A DNA stretch of 39,262 nucleotides from positions 1-39,262 of IMG/VR virus record IMGVR_UViG_3300025769_000300. One strand, written 5' to 3'. Source of the stretch: a virus. This document shows, piece after piece, positions 1-6,649 of this stretch (position 1 is the stretch's first letter; each line of letters starts with the position of its first letter). Made by a program: the position numbers and the translations under genes. Under the pieces are notes generated by a model. The model did not search any database, was not told the origin of the DNA, and saw only the letters and a program-made list of their open reading frames with translations.

Positions 1-362
1 TCTTGACACATTGTAGAAACTGCCGCAACCTTCATACCCATATCATACAGGGTTTTGGACAGTTTGAGTCGTTCACAGTTCTCATCGGTAACTTGCGTTC
101 CCGTCGAAATACCTAGAATTTGTGTTTGTATTGCTCCTGCCACACCAAACGTACACAAGTCTGAATTAGACGTGTTGATAGTCGGCGTGATAGCAGACGC
201 TGGAGGAGACTTCAACGTTGTAGTTGAGGTCGAGTTTGTATTCACATTACTGTCTGTGATAGATTCAGTTCTTATTGTGTCATCAGGTAAATTTACTTCT
301 TCACCATATGTCACACTCACACAGAAAGCCATAACAAAGAATAGTAAGTATCGCATACTCAT
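1..362 (-). CDS. Secreted/periplasmic phage protein of unknown function (partial, C-terminus beyond window)
   Basis: Reading the minus strand from an ATG at 362 gives an open frame of about 120 codons that is still open at base 1. It begins with a typical signal peptide: MSMR, then a hydrophobic core (LLFFVMAFCVSV) and a small-residue cleavage region near residue 20. A Ser/Thr-rich linker follows, then a conserved-looking domain with two Cys (LCTFG and ENCERL) and the segment LYDMGMKVAAVSTMCQ. A second in-frame ATG at 356 is also possible. A TATAAATA box on the same strand (385-392) lies 22-28 bases upstream. I recall similar small proteins in marine T4-like phages but know no function. The opposite-strand frame at 55-375 is a shadow of this gene. 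Confidence 0.75.
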   Translation of the reverse strand, partial: MSMRYLLFFVMAFCVSVTYGEEVNLPDDTIRTESITDSNVNTNSTSTTTLKSPPASAITPTINTSNSDLCTFGVAGAIQTQILGISTGTQVTDENCERLKLSKTLYDMGMKVAAVSTMCQ

Positions 363-384
363 ATCCCAGTTATAATATCAATGT

Positions 385-392
385 TATTTATA
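385..392 (-). promoter_or_regulatory. Late promoter-like box TATAAATA upstream of the secreted protein gene
   Basis: The minus strand reads TATAAATA, an exact match to the T4 late (gp55-dependent) promoter box. It lies in the short gap between the 259-residue protein gene and the signal-peptide gene, 22 bases before the ATG at 362 and 28 before the ATG at 356. The position suits a promoter that lets the last gene be transcribed apart from the long operon. Such an 8-mer also arises by chance in AT-rich DNA, so the position is the main support. Confidence 0.5.
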
Positions 393-396
393 AGAA

Positions 397-1176
397 TTAG
401 TTGTCAACTAAGATAATATCGAAGAGTGCACCACCACCCATAGAGTTACCGGCATCTGCTCTTACTTCTATATCAGTTTTTTCTGAGAAAACTAGAGGAA
501 CAGGATAGTCGTAGTCGAAACTATTGGCAAAGACACCAAACTGTCCTTTGACATTGAACACAGTGGTACCAAAGTCACGAGAGACTAATCTAAAGATAGC
601 ATCTTGATTTTTGTCCACAGTACCGTGGAGTTTAATCAGATAACCAGTTTTGCCTGCGGGAACGGTGTAAACTGCCATAAGAGTCTGGGCCGCATCTGCT
701 TGGATATATGCAACAGTACCAGTCGTGGTTATTGTGACGTTACCGTCGTTATTGTCTGATACCATTCTTGCACGAAAAACTCGTGAGAATTGTGCCGTTG
801 ATGCACCACCACCAATTGTAATTGTTTCACTGACTTCATTGTAGTTTTCATCCAAACCTTGAATGTTGACTTCTTTAGTATCATCGGCCGATAGAGCTGC
901 GTCAGATGTTGCTGTTGCAGTACCAACGGTTTGGTATGTATAGTTTGATGCAGCCCCGTCCCATATAGTTTCGAACCCACTGGTAGCGAGGGTTGAACGA
1001 TAACCAAATTTATTGATGTGAGAATAACCAGTCACTCCACCGTTGGCAATGGGAATGTTTGAGGCTGAACCCGCAGTGTTGAGAATGTTACCATCTTTAT
1101 CAGCAATCATTACTGCTTCAAATAGTGTGGTGCCGTTTGCTAGGTAACTCTGACTATTTTTGTTCCACTGTGCCAT
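397..1176 (-). CDS. Probable virion structural protein (259 aa)
   Basis: A 259-residue protein with no signal peptide or membrane segment. It is rich in Gly, Thr, Ser, Val and Asp, with alternating patterns typical of beta-structured virion proteins (for example the GNVTITTTGTVAYIQ and GYLIKLHGTVDKN segments). The ATG is preceded by AGGA about 8 bases upstream, a good ribosome site. It lies downstream of the EF-hand membrane protein in the minus-strand operon. I recall similar proteins annotated as structural or hypothetical in marine T4-like phages. A decoration, neck or fibre-associated role is possible, but nothing in the sequence decides this. Confidence 0.6.
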   Translation of the reverse strand: MAQWNKNSQSYLANGTTLFEAVMIADKDGNILNTAGSASNIPIANGGVTGYSHINKFGYRSTLATSGFETIWDGAASNYTYQTVGTATATSDAALSADDTKEVNIQGLDENYNEVSETITIGGGASTAQFSRVFRARMVSDNNDGNVTITTTGTVAYIQADAAQTLMAVYTVPAGKTGYLIKLHGTVDKNQDAIFRLVSRDFGTTVFNVKGQFGVFANSFDYDYPVPLVFSEKTDIEVRADAGNSMGGGALFDIILVDN

Positions 1177-1179
1177 GTT

Positions 1180-1518
1180 TTAATCCTTTTTCTTGTTCCC
1201 TACCGCATCAGCTGCAAAGAATGCAGAGACTAATACGGCAATAGATGCAAAGTATGTGGGTGCAATGTCTGCAATTAACTCTGCACCTTTATCCAATCCG
1301 AACAGAGACGTACAAAAAATACCGAAAGGATATACTAAGAGACCAATCAAAGAAAACCATGCCATCTTACGTATAGCATCACGTTGTGCGTCTTGGTCTT
1401 CCAATTCTTTCCTTTTAAATTCTAAATGCATATCCCATTCTTCTTTTGAGATATGTCCATCACCATTTGCATCGATTTGTTTTGCTACTTCAGAATCAAG
1501 TGTGTGTTCGTCTGACAT
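1180..1518 (-). CDS. EF-hand membrane protein, candidate holin (112 aa)
   Basis: Residues 16-27 form a textbook EF-hand calcium loop (DANGDGHISKEE: Asp1, Asn3, Asp5, Gly6, Ile8, Glu12). A charged helical stretch follows (LEFKRKELEDQDAQRD), then two hydrophobic segments at roughly residues 49-72 and 88-106, and a short Lys-rich tail (KKKD). The start has an ideal ribosome site (AGAGGA, about 6 bases before ATG). It sits two genes downstream of the T4-type lysozyme, and phages usually keep a holin near the endolysin; size and two membrane segments fit a class II holin. The holin role is inference. The EF-hand and membrane segments are seen directly. A calcium-sensing or membrane-anchoring role is an alternative. 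Confidence 0.7.
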   Translation of the reverse strand: MSDEHTLDSEVAKQIDANGDGHISKEEWDMHLEFKRKELEDQDAQRDAIRKMAWFSLIGLLVYPFGIFCTSLFGLDKGAELIADIAPTYFASIAVLVSAFFAADAVGNKKKD

Positions 1519-1520
1519 GT

Positions 1521-1727
1521 TTATTCCTCTGGTTTGTTTAACTTTAAGATATCAGCCTTTTCAGTTTCAATTACAGAGAGTATAAGGTTAGTCAAGTCAA
1601 TTTCTTTTTTGAGGAACCACATTTTCTTTTCTAGTTCCTCAAGTTGTTGCTGATAGTATTCTAACTCCTTTTCTTTTCGGAGTTTTTGTTCGATAACATC
1701 ACTTATAAGTAATATCTTATCATTCAT
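1521..1727 (-). CDS. Small coiled-coil protein in the lysis group (68 aa)
   Basis: A 68-residue, highly charged protein with heptad-like Leu/Ile spacing from about residue 14 to 58 (KLRKEKELEYYQQQLEELE and following), so probably one long coiled-coil helix. No signal peptide or membrane segment is visible, which argues against a spanin. Its ATG follows the TAA stop of the lysozyme gene directly, so translation is probably coupled; it ends 2 bases before the EF-hand gene. An antiholin-like or chaperone role would fit the place but is not shown. Confidence 0.6.
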   Translation of the reverse strand: MNDKILLISDVIEQKLRKEKELEYYQQQLEELEKKMWFLKKEIDLTNLILSVIETEKADILKLNKPEE

Positions 1728-2174
1728 TTATACTTTTTCTAATCTCACCATCAAACGTTCAGCACGATTGGTCACTTGTTTGTGCCATCGTGAATCACGT
1801 CCCTCAACTGCCGCTTCTGCCCAGTCACCTGCTTCGAGTGCAGTGTTGAATTTTTTGAACTGTGACAAACGAGGGCGGCCCATGTTGAACATCATATTAA
1901 CAACTACCTGTTGCACTTCTTCGGGAAATCCTTCGAAGGTGTCTTCACCGTAAAGTACATGACATTCTGAGATAGAAGTGTCGAGGTCTTTCTCGAAACA
2001 TTCCCATACTCGTTCTTTCGAGACTGGCGTTCCGAATTCTTGTCCCCATTCCGCATCATTCTCAGTAATAAGGTGACCAACACCAAAAGTGTGAAGTCCG
2101 AGATGGTCTGCATATACCTCGTATACCACCCCCTCATCTACCTTTAGTGTTTCGAATACTGCTTTTCTGTCCAT
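1728..2174 (-). CDS. e: T4-type lysozyme (endolysin, glycoside hydrolase family 24)
   Basis: Hydrolyses the N-acetylmuramic acid to N-acetylglucosamine bond of peptidoglycan. Glu14, Asp23 and Thr29 have exactly the spacing of the T4 lysozyme triad Glu11-Asp20-Thr26, within the conserved block DEG...Y.D..G..T.G.GH. The C-terminal region has the expected R..RW......RA.R pattern. At 148 residues it is close to T4 lysozyme (164). There is no signal peptide, so it needs a holin. The ATG at 2174 has AGGA about 8 bases upstream. The gp5 spike encoded at 10910-12160 lacks a lysozyme domain, so this is the only muramidase in the window. It could serve lysis, entry, or both; its lysis-type neighbours favour lysis. 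Confidence 0.95.
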   Translation of the reverse strand: MDRKAVFETLKVDEGVVYEVYADHLGLHTFGVGHLITENDAEWGQEFGTPVSKERVWECFEKDLDTSISECHVLYGEDTFEGFPEEVQQVVVNMMFNMGRPRLSQFKKFNTALEAGDWAEAAVEGRDSRWHKQVTNRAERLMVRLEKV

Positions 2175-2176
2175 AT

Positions 2177-2353
2177 CTATTTCCTTTTGTGACGTTCTTT
2201 CTCTTCTTCTAGATAATTCATTAGTAATGTCAAATAAATTTCTCTTTCCCAGGGTATCATATTATCAAGTTCAGTTAAACTATATTTATGATGTTGCATT
2301 AATTGAAAATTTGTGTTGTAGTAATTAAACAACGATTCGTGGGAAAGAGCCAC
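2177..2353 (-). CDS. 51: gp51-like baseplate hub assembly protein (58 aa, or -1 frameshift extension of gp26)
   Basis: A 58-codon frame, too short to be caught by simple length filters, starts at a possible GTG at 2353 that shares its G with the TAG stop of gp26. Its product has a compact conserved-looking core (FNYYNTNFQLMQHHKYSLTE, then IPWERE.YL.LL..YLEEE) and a basic tail, matching what I recall of gp51 in T4-like marine phages. In T4, gp51 is needed for hub assembly and is not found in the virion. No ribosome site lies at normal distance from the GTG: the nearest Shine-Dalgarno is 18 bases away, but it is well placed to stimulate a -1 frameshift on the T-run ending gp26. The frame may therefore be translated mainly as a gp26-gp51 fusion of about 293 residues. 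Confidence 0.75.
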   Translation of the reverse strand: MALSHESLFNYYNTNFQLMQHHKYSLTELDNMIPWEREIYLTLLMNYLEEEKERHKRK

Positions 2354-3057
2354 TAAAAAAAATTTTGTATTCCCCTCAGTACTTTACTTTGATTTGTTTG
2401 ACAATTGGTACACTGAAAGTTTGATGTTATGGTCAAACTGGGTGCATCATCAAAAAAACTACCAAGTTTCCCTAACTGTTCAAAGGTTAGACTCTCAACA
2501 AATTCATCCAAATCTTCAGAGTCCACTTCTGAACAATGATAGACGTTGTTCTCATCAAAAATCATAACCATCGAAGATTTGAGTATTTCGAATAATTGTT
2601 GAGATGCATCGAGGTTTGTTATACTAGATAAAGTTTTTAAAGATGGTAAATCTAATTTTACACCAACACTATCGGATATCATTACATTGTTATCTTCTGG
2701 TAAACTACCTTCAACTTCGGCCGATTCTAAATTCAATTCTACTTTGTTGGATGTTTTACAACTGTCATTTTCACATGTTATCATTACAGACGCAGTTTCA
2801 CCGATTGATACTGACCGAACTTTTAAGAATAACCACTCCATATCAACTGAACAAAGTTTATTTGGTTCTACTTTGTTATCTGTAACAGACCTCAATAGTT
2901 GTTTGACGGATTCAACTATTTGTTCATTATCTTCACTTTCTTGTGCAATAACTAATATTTTTTGTTCTTTCACTAAGAATGGTCTGTACTCAACCGTTTC
3001 TTTATTAACAGGTAAAACTGTTTTGTATTTTGGTGCGGTTTGAATTGGTAACGCCAT
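2353..3057 (-). CDS. 26: gp26-like baseplate hub subunit (234 aa)
   Basis: Matches the T4 gp26 family (T4 208 residues) by its N-terminal LPIQTAPKYKTVLPVNKET and EYRPFLVKEQKIL..A.ES blocks, and by its place just before gp51. Two cysteine pairs, Cys95/Cys100 and Cys216/Cys219, could form a zinc-ribbon-like site. The ATG has GAGGA 7 bases upstream. The last codons are AAT TTT TTT followed by TAG, giving a T TTT TTT slippery heptamer that can shift ribosomes into the gp51 frame. A short product plus a longer fusion resembles the lambda gpG/gpGT tail assembly chaperones. In T4, gp26 is assigned to the hub. Confidence 0.85.
   Translation of the reverse strand: MALPIQTAPKYKTVLPVNKETVEYRPFLVKEQKILVIAQESEDNEQIVESVKQLLRSVTDNKVEPNKLCSVDMEWLFLKVRSVSIGETASVMITCENDSCKTSNKVELNLESAEVEGSLPEDNNVMISDSVGVKLDLPSLKTLSSITNLDASQQLFEILKSSMVMIFDENNVYHCSEVDSEDLDEFVESLTFEQLGKLGSFFDDAPSLTITSNFQCTNCQTNQSKVLRGIQNFF
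2356..2362 (-). promoter_or_regulatory. Putative -1 ribosomal frameshift site (T TTT TTT) with upstream SD-like stimulator
   Basis: On the minus strand the gp26 frame ends AAT TTT TTT TAG, so bases 2362-2356 read T TTT TTT in the correct X XXY YYZ register. AGGGGA at 2376-2371 lies 8-9 bases upstream, close to the stimulatory Shine-Dalgarno spacing known for E. coli dnaX. A zero-frame stop follows at once, and the -1 frame runs into gp51 (TTA GTG GCT...). A 4-bp GTGG/CCAC hairpin (2353-2339) is too close and too weak to count as a stimulator. Confidence 0.6.
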
Positions 3058-3074
3058 TATATATCCTCATAATT

Positions 3075-3800
3075 TTATGGTAGACCCAATCTACCCAATA
3101 TTGACCTTGCAGAGTCAATTTTAGTCCCTGCACTTCTAACTGTCTCTCTTAACGAACCACCATCACCACCAAGTCTATCGACTACCGAAGCGACATCACC
3201 CGCAACATCAAGTACTTGTCTTCCAGTATTCAGTTGTGAATCTAAGACTGATGGTTCTGGTAAGTCGTTATACTTAGTGGTGTAATACCTAAAGGCAAAT
3301 TGCACTTCTTGTTGCAAAATGATATCAGTACTATCATAGTCAAGTTGTTGTGCTGCGATAGTAACAGGAAATGCATCGTGTAAAATGGTTGTATGAGAAA
3401 CACTACCATCACTTCTTAAATGATTTACATGTACTTGACCAACGTATTCGTTTTGATAAGAAAACTTTGGTTTGTATGTTGCGTCATTACCTTCTGATAC
3501 ACTACCGTAGATGAAATTGAACCACGATTCAAACACTTGTTTTTCTGCAAATGAATTATCACACATGAAACTAAATGATGCAGTTGCATCGTATGCAACT
3601 TGTTGTGGCATTGTATCAACTACACCGTAAGTTGAAAATGGTGTTGTTTCTAAAGTTTTTCCAGGCATGATTGCGGATTTGCATAAAATTGCATCCACAG
3701 ATATACCCAAAGGCGGGCAGAAAAAATATGTAGAAAATTTGTTTGGCCTTGCTGCATTACCTATTCTTGATTTTATTCTATCTACACTTAGTTCTGACAT
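3075..3800 (-). CDS. 54: gp54-like baseplate tail tube initiator
   Basis: A 241-residue protein whose body (Ile-Met-Pro-Gly-Lys block, then beta-rich segments such as YVGQVHVNHLRSDG and LQQEVQFAFRYYTTKY) resembles the gp19-fold tail-tube family that includes gp48 and gp54. Short gp54 homologues of this size are usual in marine T4-like phages; T4 gp54 is 320 residues. It would sit on gp48 and nucleate the tail tube. The C-terminus (from about residue 195) is a Gly/Ser/Asp/Arg-rich helical tail. Its ATG overlaps the previous TAA by one base (TAATG), with AGGA 10 bases upstream. The gp48/gp54 assignment could be reversed, but both are tube-cap family proteins. Confidence 0.7.
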   Translation of the reverse strand: MSELSVDRIKSRIGNAARPNKFSTYFFCPPLGISVDAILCKSAIMPGKTLETTPFSTYGVVDTMPQQVAYDATASFSFMCDNSFAEKQVFESWFNFIYGSVSEGNDATYKPKFSYQNEYVGQVHVNHLRSDGSVSHTTILHDAFPVTIAAQQLDYDSTDIILQQEVQFAFRYYTTKYNDLPEPSVLDSQLNTGRQVLDVAGDVASVVDRLGGDGGSLRETVRSAGTKIDSARSILGRLGLP

Positions 3801-4375
3801 TAGAATTTTTTCCTACTATTTGCATATACAGTATTTGCGTTTATATTGAATCGAGATGATGGTAACATTGAAACCATATCCCAATGTTTTAATGGCACTT
3901 CAAAAACTCTACTTTCTATATGTGTGTTTAGATATCTTTTTAAACAAGGTTTCATGAATCTATACCTAGATTGTTTTATCAACATGTCGTAGGAGATTCT
4001 CAATTTCATAAGTCTTTCATTTGAACTTTCTTCATTCATCAATAACTCATATAAATTACTAAGAAGAACTACTCTATATCTCGGAGCTATGTAATGTAAG
4101 TTCATCCCAAGGAATCCATCAGAATATATTTCCATGGGTATAACTAGAGGAAACCTATCCCAATATGGTAAAGTTTCTTGATATTTTGCATCGTAGAAGA
4201 ACATGTACATCTTCCCTACAAATATCTTTGTTACAACTTCCCCCTCTCTTAATAACTTATCAGGTCTTTTTCTTATGTTTCTTAGTTCAATCCTGAACCA
4301 ATTTAAAGCTTCTATACTTCTTTCTTCTATCTCAAACGGTTTCAAATCTGAAAGTTGTTGAAATAGTTGTGCCAT
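3800..4375 (-). CDS. Conserved T4-like phage protein, structural or DNA-end related (191 aa)
   Basis: The core (YMFFYDAKYQETLPYWDRFP, then a G-F-L-G-M-N-L-H-Y block and basic helical segments ending in SSRF......V.ANSRK) is a pattern I remember as conserved in marine T4-like phages, always in the structural region. Some annotations call such proteins DNA end protector (gp2-like); I cannot confirm this. The N-terminal 60 residues look helical. The start ATG has no Shine-Dalgarno; instead a perfect TATAAATA box ends 5 bases upstream (4381-4388), as at several other genes here. It is followed by gp54 with a one-base stop/start overlap. Confidence 0.6.
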   Translation of the reverse strand: MAQLFQQLSDLKPFEIEERSIEALNWFRIELRNIRKRPDKLLREGEVVTKIFVGKMYMFFYDAKYQETLPYWDRFPLVIPMEIYSDGFLGMNLHYIAPRYRVVLLSNLYELLMNEESSNERLMKLRISYDMLIKQSRYRFMKPCLKRYLNTHIESRVFEVPLKHWDMVSMLPSSRFNINANTVYANSRKKF

Positions 4376-5125
4376 TTATCTATTTATAGTCCATTTTAAA
4401 ATATCGTTTTCTAAAATAGAAGTTTCTTCTGTCATATCTAAAAATATAGCGTTATCATCATCAGTCGGATTTTCTTTTTTCCATTCCACAGTGCCTCTTT
4501 TGATTAGTTCGTACAATTTTTTACCCGATGGTTCGAACTCTTGAGTAGAATATGAAATATGATTTTCTAGAATAAACCCTTCCATATAATTATTATGATG
4601 TTTTTCAACAAATGCATAGAAGTTTGGATAATCTTTTTCGTTGTGACTCTTAAAAGTTTCATACCAATCATCATATTCCATTTCTCTACCTTCAGGTACA
4701 TCTTCTGGTTTGCACCAAACAACAAAATCTAGGTCATAGAATTTGTTAAGTAACATCGCTTTCATCCTAGAACTACCGGGATGAAAATGCACACCTTTTT
4801 CTGTAGTTAGTTTTGCTGTTGGTGGTGTCCAGAATCCGTGGTCTCGTTTACATTCTTGATATAAAATCCAAAGTTTACCGATGTGCCATAGTCGATTGAA
4901 GTCAGTCTCTTCTACATTAAACGATGGCATATTTTTGAGAGAGTTTAATCCATACTTGAAATTATCTTTGGTGCCTTCATTAATGACATCCTTTATTTTT
5001 ACACGAAGGGGTCTTTCTGGAACTTTAAGAAAAATATCTTTTAATTCATCTTTACCCACTGGGATGTATGTTTTTTTAGAGGTTAATTGATAACCCTTTA
5101 AAATTCTGCGTCTTTTTGATATCAT
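4376..5125 (-). CDS. Protein of unknown function, paralogue of the 5122-5925 product (249 aa)
   Basis: No family recognised with confidence. It shares an ordered set of motifs with the upstream 267-residue protein: an aromatic segment (FNRLWHIGKLWIL), G-F-W-T-P-P, then HFHPGSSRMKAM, then DFVVWCKPED and a D-D-W motif. The HPG..R block preceded by a (W/Y)(T/S)P element vaguely recalls the ParB/sulfiredoxin-like fold (G.hR..A), but this is only a resemblance. The C-terminus is acidic (about residues 200-240). ATG and the upstream TGA overlap (ATGA), so it is coupled to its paralogue. Its neighbours suggest a role with the sugar-nucleotide enzymes, which is not shown. Confidence 0.6.
   Translation of the reverse strand: MISKRRRILKGYQLTSKKTYIPVGKDELKDIFLKVPERPLRVKIKDVINEGTKDNFKYGLNSLKNMPSFNVEETDFNRLWHIGKLWILYQECKRDHGFWTPPTAKLTTEKGVHFHPGSSRMKAMLLNKFYDLDFVVWCKPEDVPEGREMEYDDWYETFKSHNEKDYPNFYAFVEKHHNNYMEGFILENHISYSTQEFEPSGKKLYELIKRGTVEWKKENPTDDDNAIFLDMTEETSILENDILKWTINR
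4381..4388 (-). promoter_or_regulatory. Late promoter-like TATAAATA box abutting the start codon at 4375
   Basis: The minus strand reads TATAAATAGATAA then ATG, with 5 bases between box and start and no Shine-Dalgarno. With the usual T4 late promoter geometry (box about -13 to -6), transcription would begin at the A of the ATG. The same TATAAATAGATA string precedes the starts at 12182 and 32022. Confidence 0.5.
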
Positions 5126-5925
5126 ATTATTTTAACATTGATTGATTTTGTTTTGATTTCTGTTACAGATGGATTAATACTTAGTAGAGGTAGTAAGTCA
5201 TGTTTTGTTATTTCTCTATCAACTTTTGATTCTATCACAAACCTTGAATTAGTATTCTCACTCAAGAGATGACTGATATCATCAGAACAACTACCAATAA
5301 AGTGTGGGGGTGTTTCACCCATCATGTTTGTCAGTTTGAATGCAAAATCCCACATATCCTTTCTTTCTTCTTCTACGTTTACTTCTATCATAGTATCACA
5401 AATTCCATAATCTCTACATTTTTCAATAGGCCACAGATTGACCCATTCATCAAATGAAAGCACATCTGAATCACTATCTCCCACAGCATCCCAAAAAACA
5501 ATCTTTTCATCTAAACTATTTGTTGCGTAGTTTGCACAAAATCTATGTACTCCTGGGTGTAGTTTTATCTTTTTGCCTGAGTCTGGTCTGATGCAAGCCT
5601 GCATCGGGGAATATAGTCCTATTGTATTTTTTTGGTCTATCATCCATGACACTTTATTAGAATGAAACCATCTGTTTATCTTAGGGTTTTCTAAGTCTCT
5701 ACTTTCAGAATTATAGAACTTGTATCGTTCTAATACTTGTAATACATAGTTAGTGCACATATCAATATCATTGAAATGCACTCTTTCTATTCTTGTTAAA
5801 TCCAGATAGTCACGAATAGTAATGAGTTTTGGTTTATAGTGTTCAGAAATCTTTGTAAACCAGTCATATAGATTGGTGTCAACAGATACATTTTTTTCAA
5901 AAAACAATCGGTTATTAACTGTCAT
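5122..5925 (-). CDS. Protein of unknown function, paralogue of the 4376-5125 product (267 aa)
   Basis: No confident family. Central part: an aromatic N-R-W-F-H-S-N-K-V-S-W stretch, GLYSPMQACIRP, then IKLHPGVHRFCANYA, KIVFWDA and F-D-E-W-V-N-L-W, which line up in order with the motifs of the 249-residue neighbour. The N-terminal 80 residues are helical and charged; the C-terminal 90 residues show no similarity to the paralogue. The gene overlaps the cytidylyltransferase stop by 11 bases, so it is likely translated with it. A ParB-like fold, a glycosyltransferase-like role or an accessory of sugar transfer are guesses. Confidence 0.6.
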   Translation of the reverse strand: MTVNNRLFFEKNVSVDTNLYDWFTKISEHYKPKLITIRDYLDLTRIERVHFNDIDMCTNYVLQVLERYKFYNSESRDLENPKINRWFHSNKVSWMIDQKNTIGLYSPMQACIRPDSGKKIKLHPGVHRFCANYATNSLDEKIVFWDAVGDSDSDVLSFDEWVNLWPIEKCRDYGICDTMIEVNVEEERKDMWDFAFKLTNMMGETPPHFIGSCSDDISHLLSENTNSRFVIESKVDREITKHDLLPLLSINPSVTEIKTKSINVKII

Positions 5926-6649
5926 TTCTTAGGAATTCTTCAGCTATTTTAATATCTTCTGGAGTATCAACAGAAATACTATCGTACACTTCTACGCATT
6001 TAATCTTGAAACCATTGTCCAAGTATCTAATCATTTCTACGTTTTCTCTGATTTCATACTTCGACGGTTTTAGATTAAGAAAACATTCTAACATACCACG
6101 ACTGAACATATACAAACCGAGTTGTTTGTAATCTGATATTGGATGACGGGAATAGTGTCTAGCAAGATTATCTCTTCCAACCAGAGCTTTCACCACATTC
6201 ATGTCAGTCAACTCTTTCTCGTCTCTGATTTTCGTATACGCATTAACAACACCATATCTATTGTCATATGCATCAATTAACATATCAATTGATTTTGGGT
6301 TGATTACAGGTTCATCACCCTGAATATTAACAAAAAAATCTGGTTGTTGTGGTCCTGAAAAATTTCTTCTAAATGATAGGCCGATTCTGTCTGTGCCAGT
6401 TCTAGTTTTGTCTGGTACCATCGAGCAATTGATATCTTCGTCCATACAATAACGCATGATACGTTCATCATCAGTCACTACAAAGGAGTGTGATAGGTAC
6501 TTGGATTTTTTGCATTGTTCGTATACCCGTTTAATCATAGGTACACCGTCAATTTTAGCCAAAGGTTTGCCTGGAAATCGTGTGGATTGATAACGTGCGG
6601 GTATTAAACCAACAACAGTTCTTTGTGATTCTGTATCGAATTTTTGCAT
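5915..6649 (-). CDS. kdsB: CMP-Kdo synthetase-like cytidylyltransferase (KdsB/NeuA family)
   Basis: Transfers CMP from CTP to a 3-deoxy-ulosonic sugar, most likely Kdo. The N-terminal nucleotide-binding signature is clear (LIPARYQSTRFPGKPLA, residues about 15-31). It is followed by TGTDRI, the VNIQGDEP motif with the metal/sugar-binding Asp, RDN...YSRHPI (the usual YSR.PIP region), and a C-terminal SVDTPEDI..AE block. Length 244 matches bacterial KdsB (about 248). The start lies 46 bases inside the HAD gene; GGTGAT 5 bases upstream could be the ribosome site. KdsB rather than NeuA is favoured by the SRFPGKPL and QGDEP forms; the exact sugar cannot be read from sequence. Activated sugar could alter host lipopolysaccharide or decorate the virion. 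Confidence 0.88.
   Translation of the reverse strand: MQKFDTESQRTVVGLIPARYQSTRFPGKPLAKIDGVPMIKRVYEQCKKSKYLSHSFVVTDDERIMRYCMDEDINCSMVPDKTRTGTDRIGLSFRRNFSGPQQPDFFVNIQGDEPVINPKSIDMLIDAYDNRYGVVNAYTKIRDEKELTDMNVVKALVGRDNLARHYSRHPISDYKQLGLYMFSRGMLECFLNLKPSKYEIRENVEMIRYLDNGFKIKCVEVYDSISVDTPEDIKIAEEFLRNDS

Noticed and set aside
55-375. Plus-strand open frame of 106 codons at the window start
   Set aside because: It is the shadow of the minus-strand signal-peptide gene, which has a better start, a meaningful protein and the operon's direction.
397-411. Palindrome TTAGTTG-T-CAACTAA at the end of the 259-residue protein gene
   Set aside because: A usable hairpin loop leaves only a 5-bp AT-rich stem without a T-run, so it is not a credible terminator.
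2283-2290. CATAAATA on the minus strand inside gp51 as a lysozyme promoter
   Set aside because: It is over 100 bases from the lysozyme start and lies in coding sequence; spacing does not match the other boxes.
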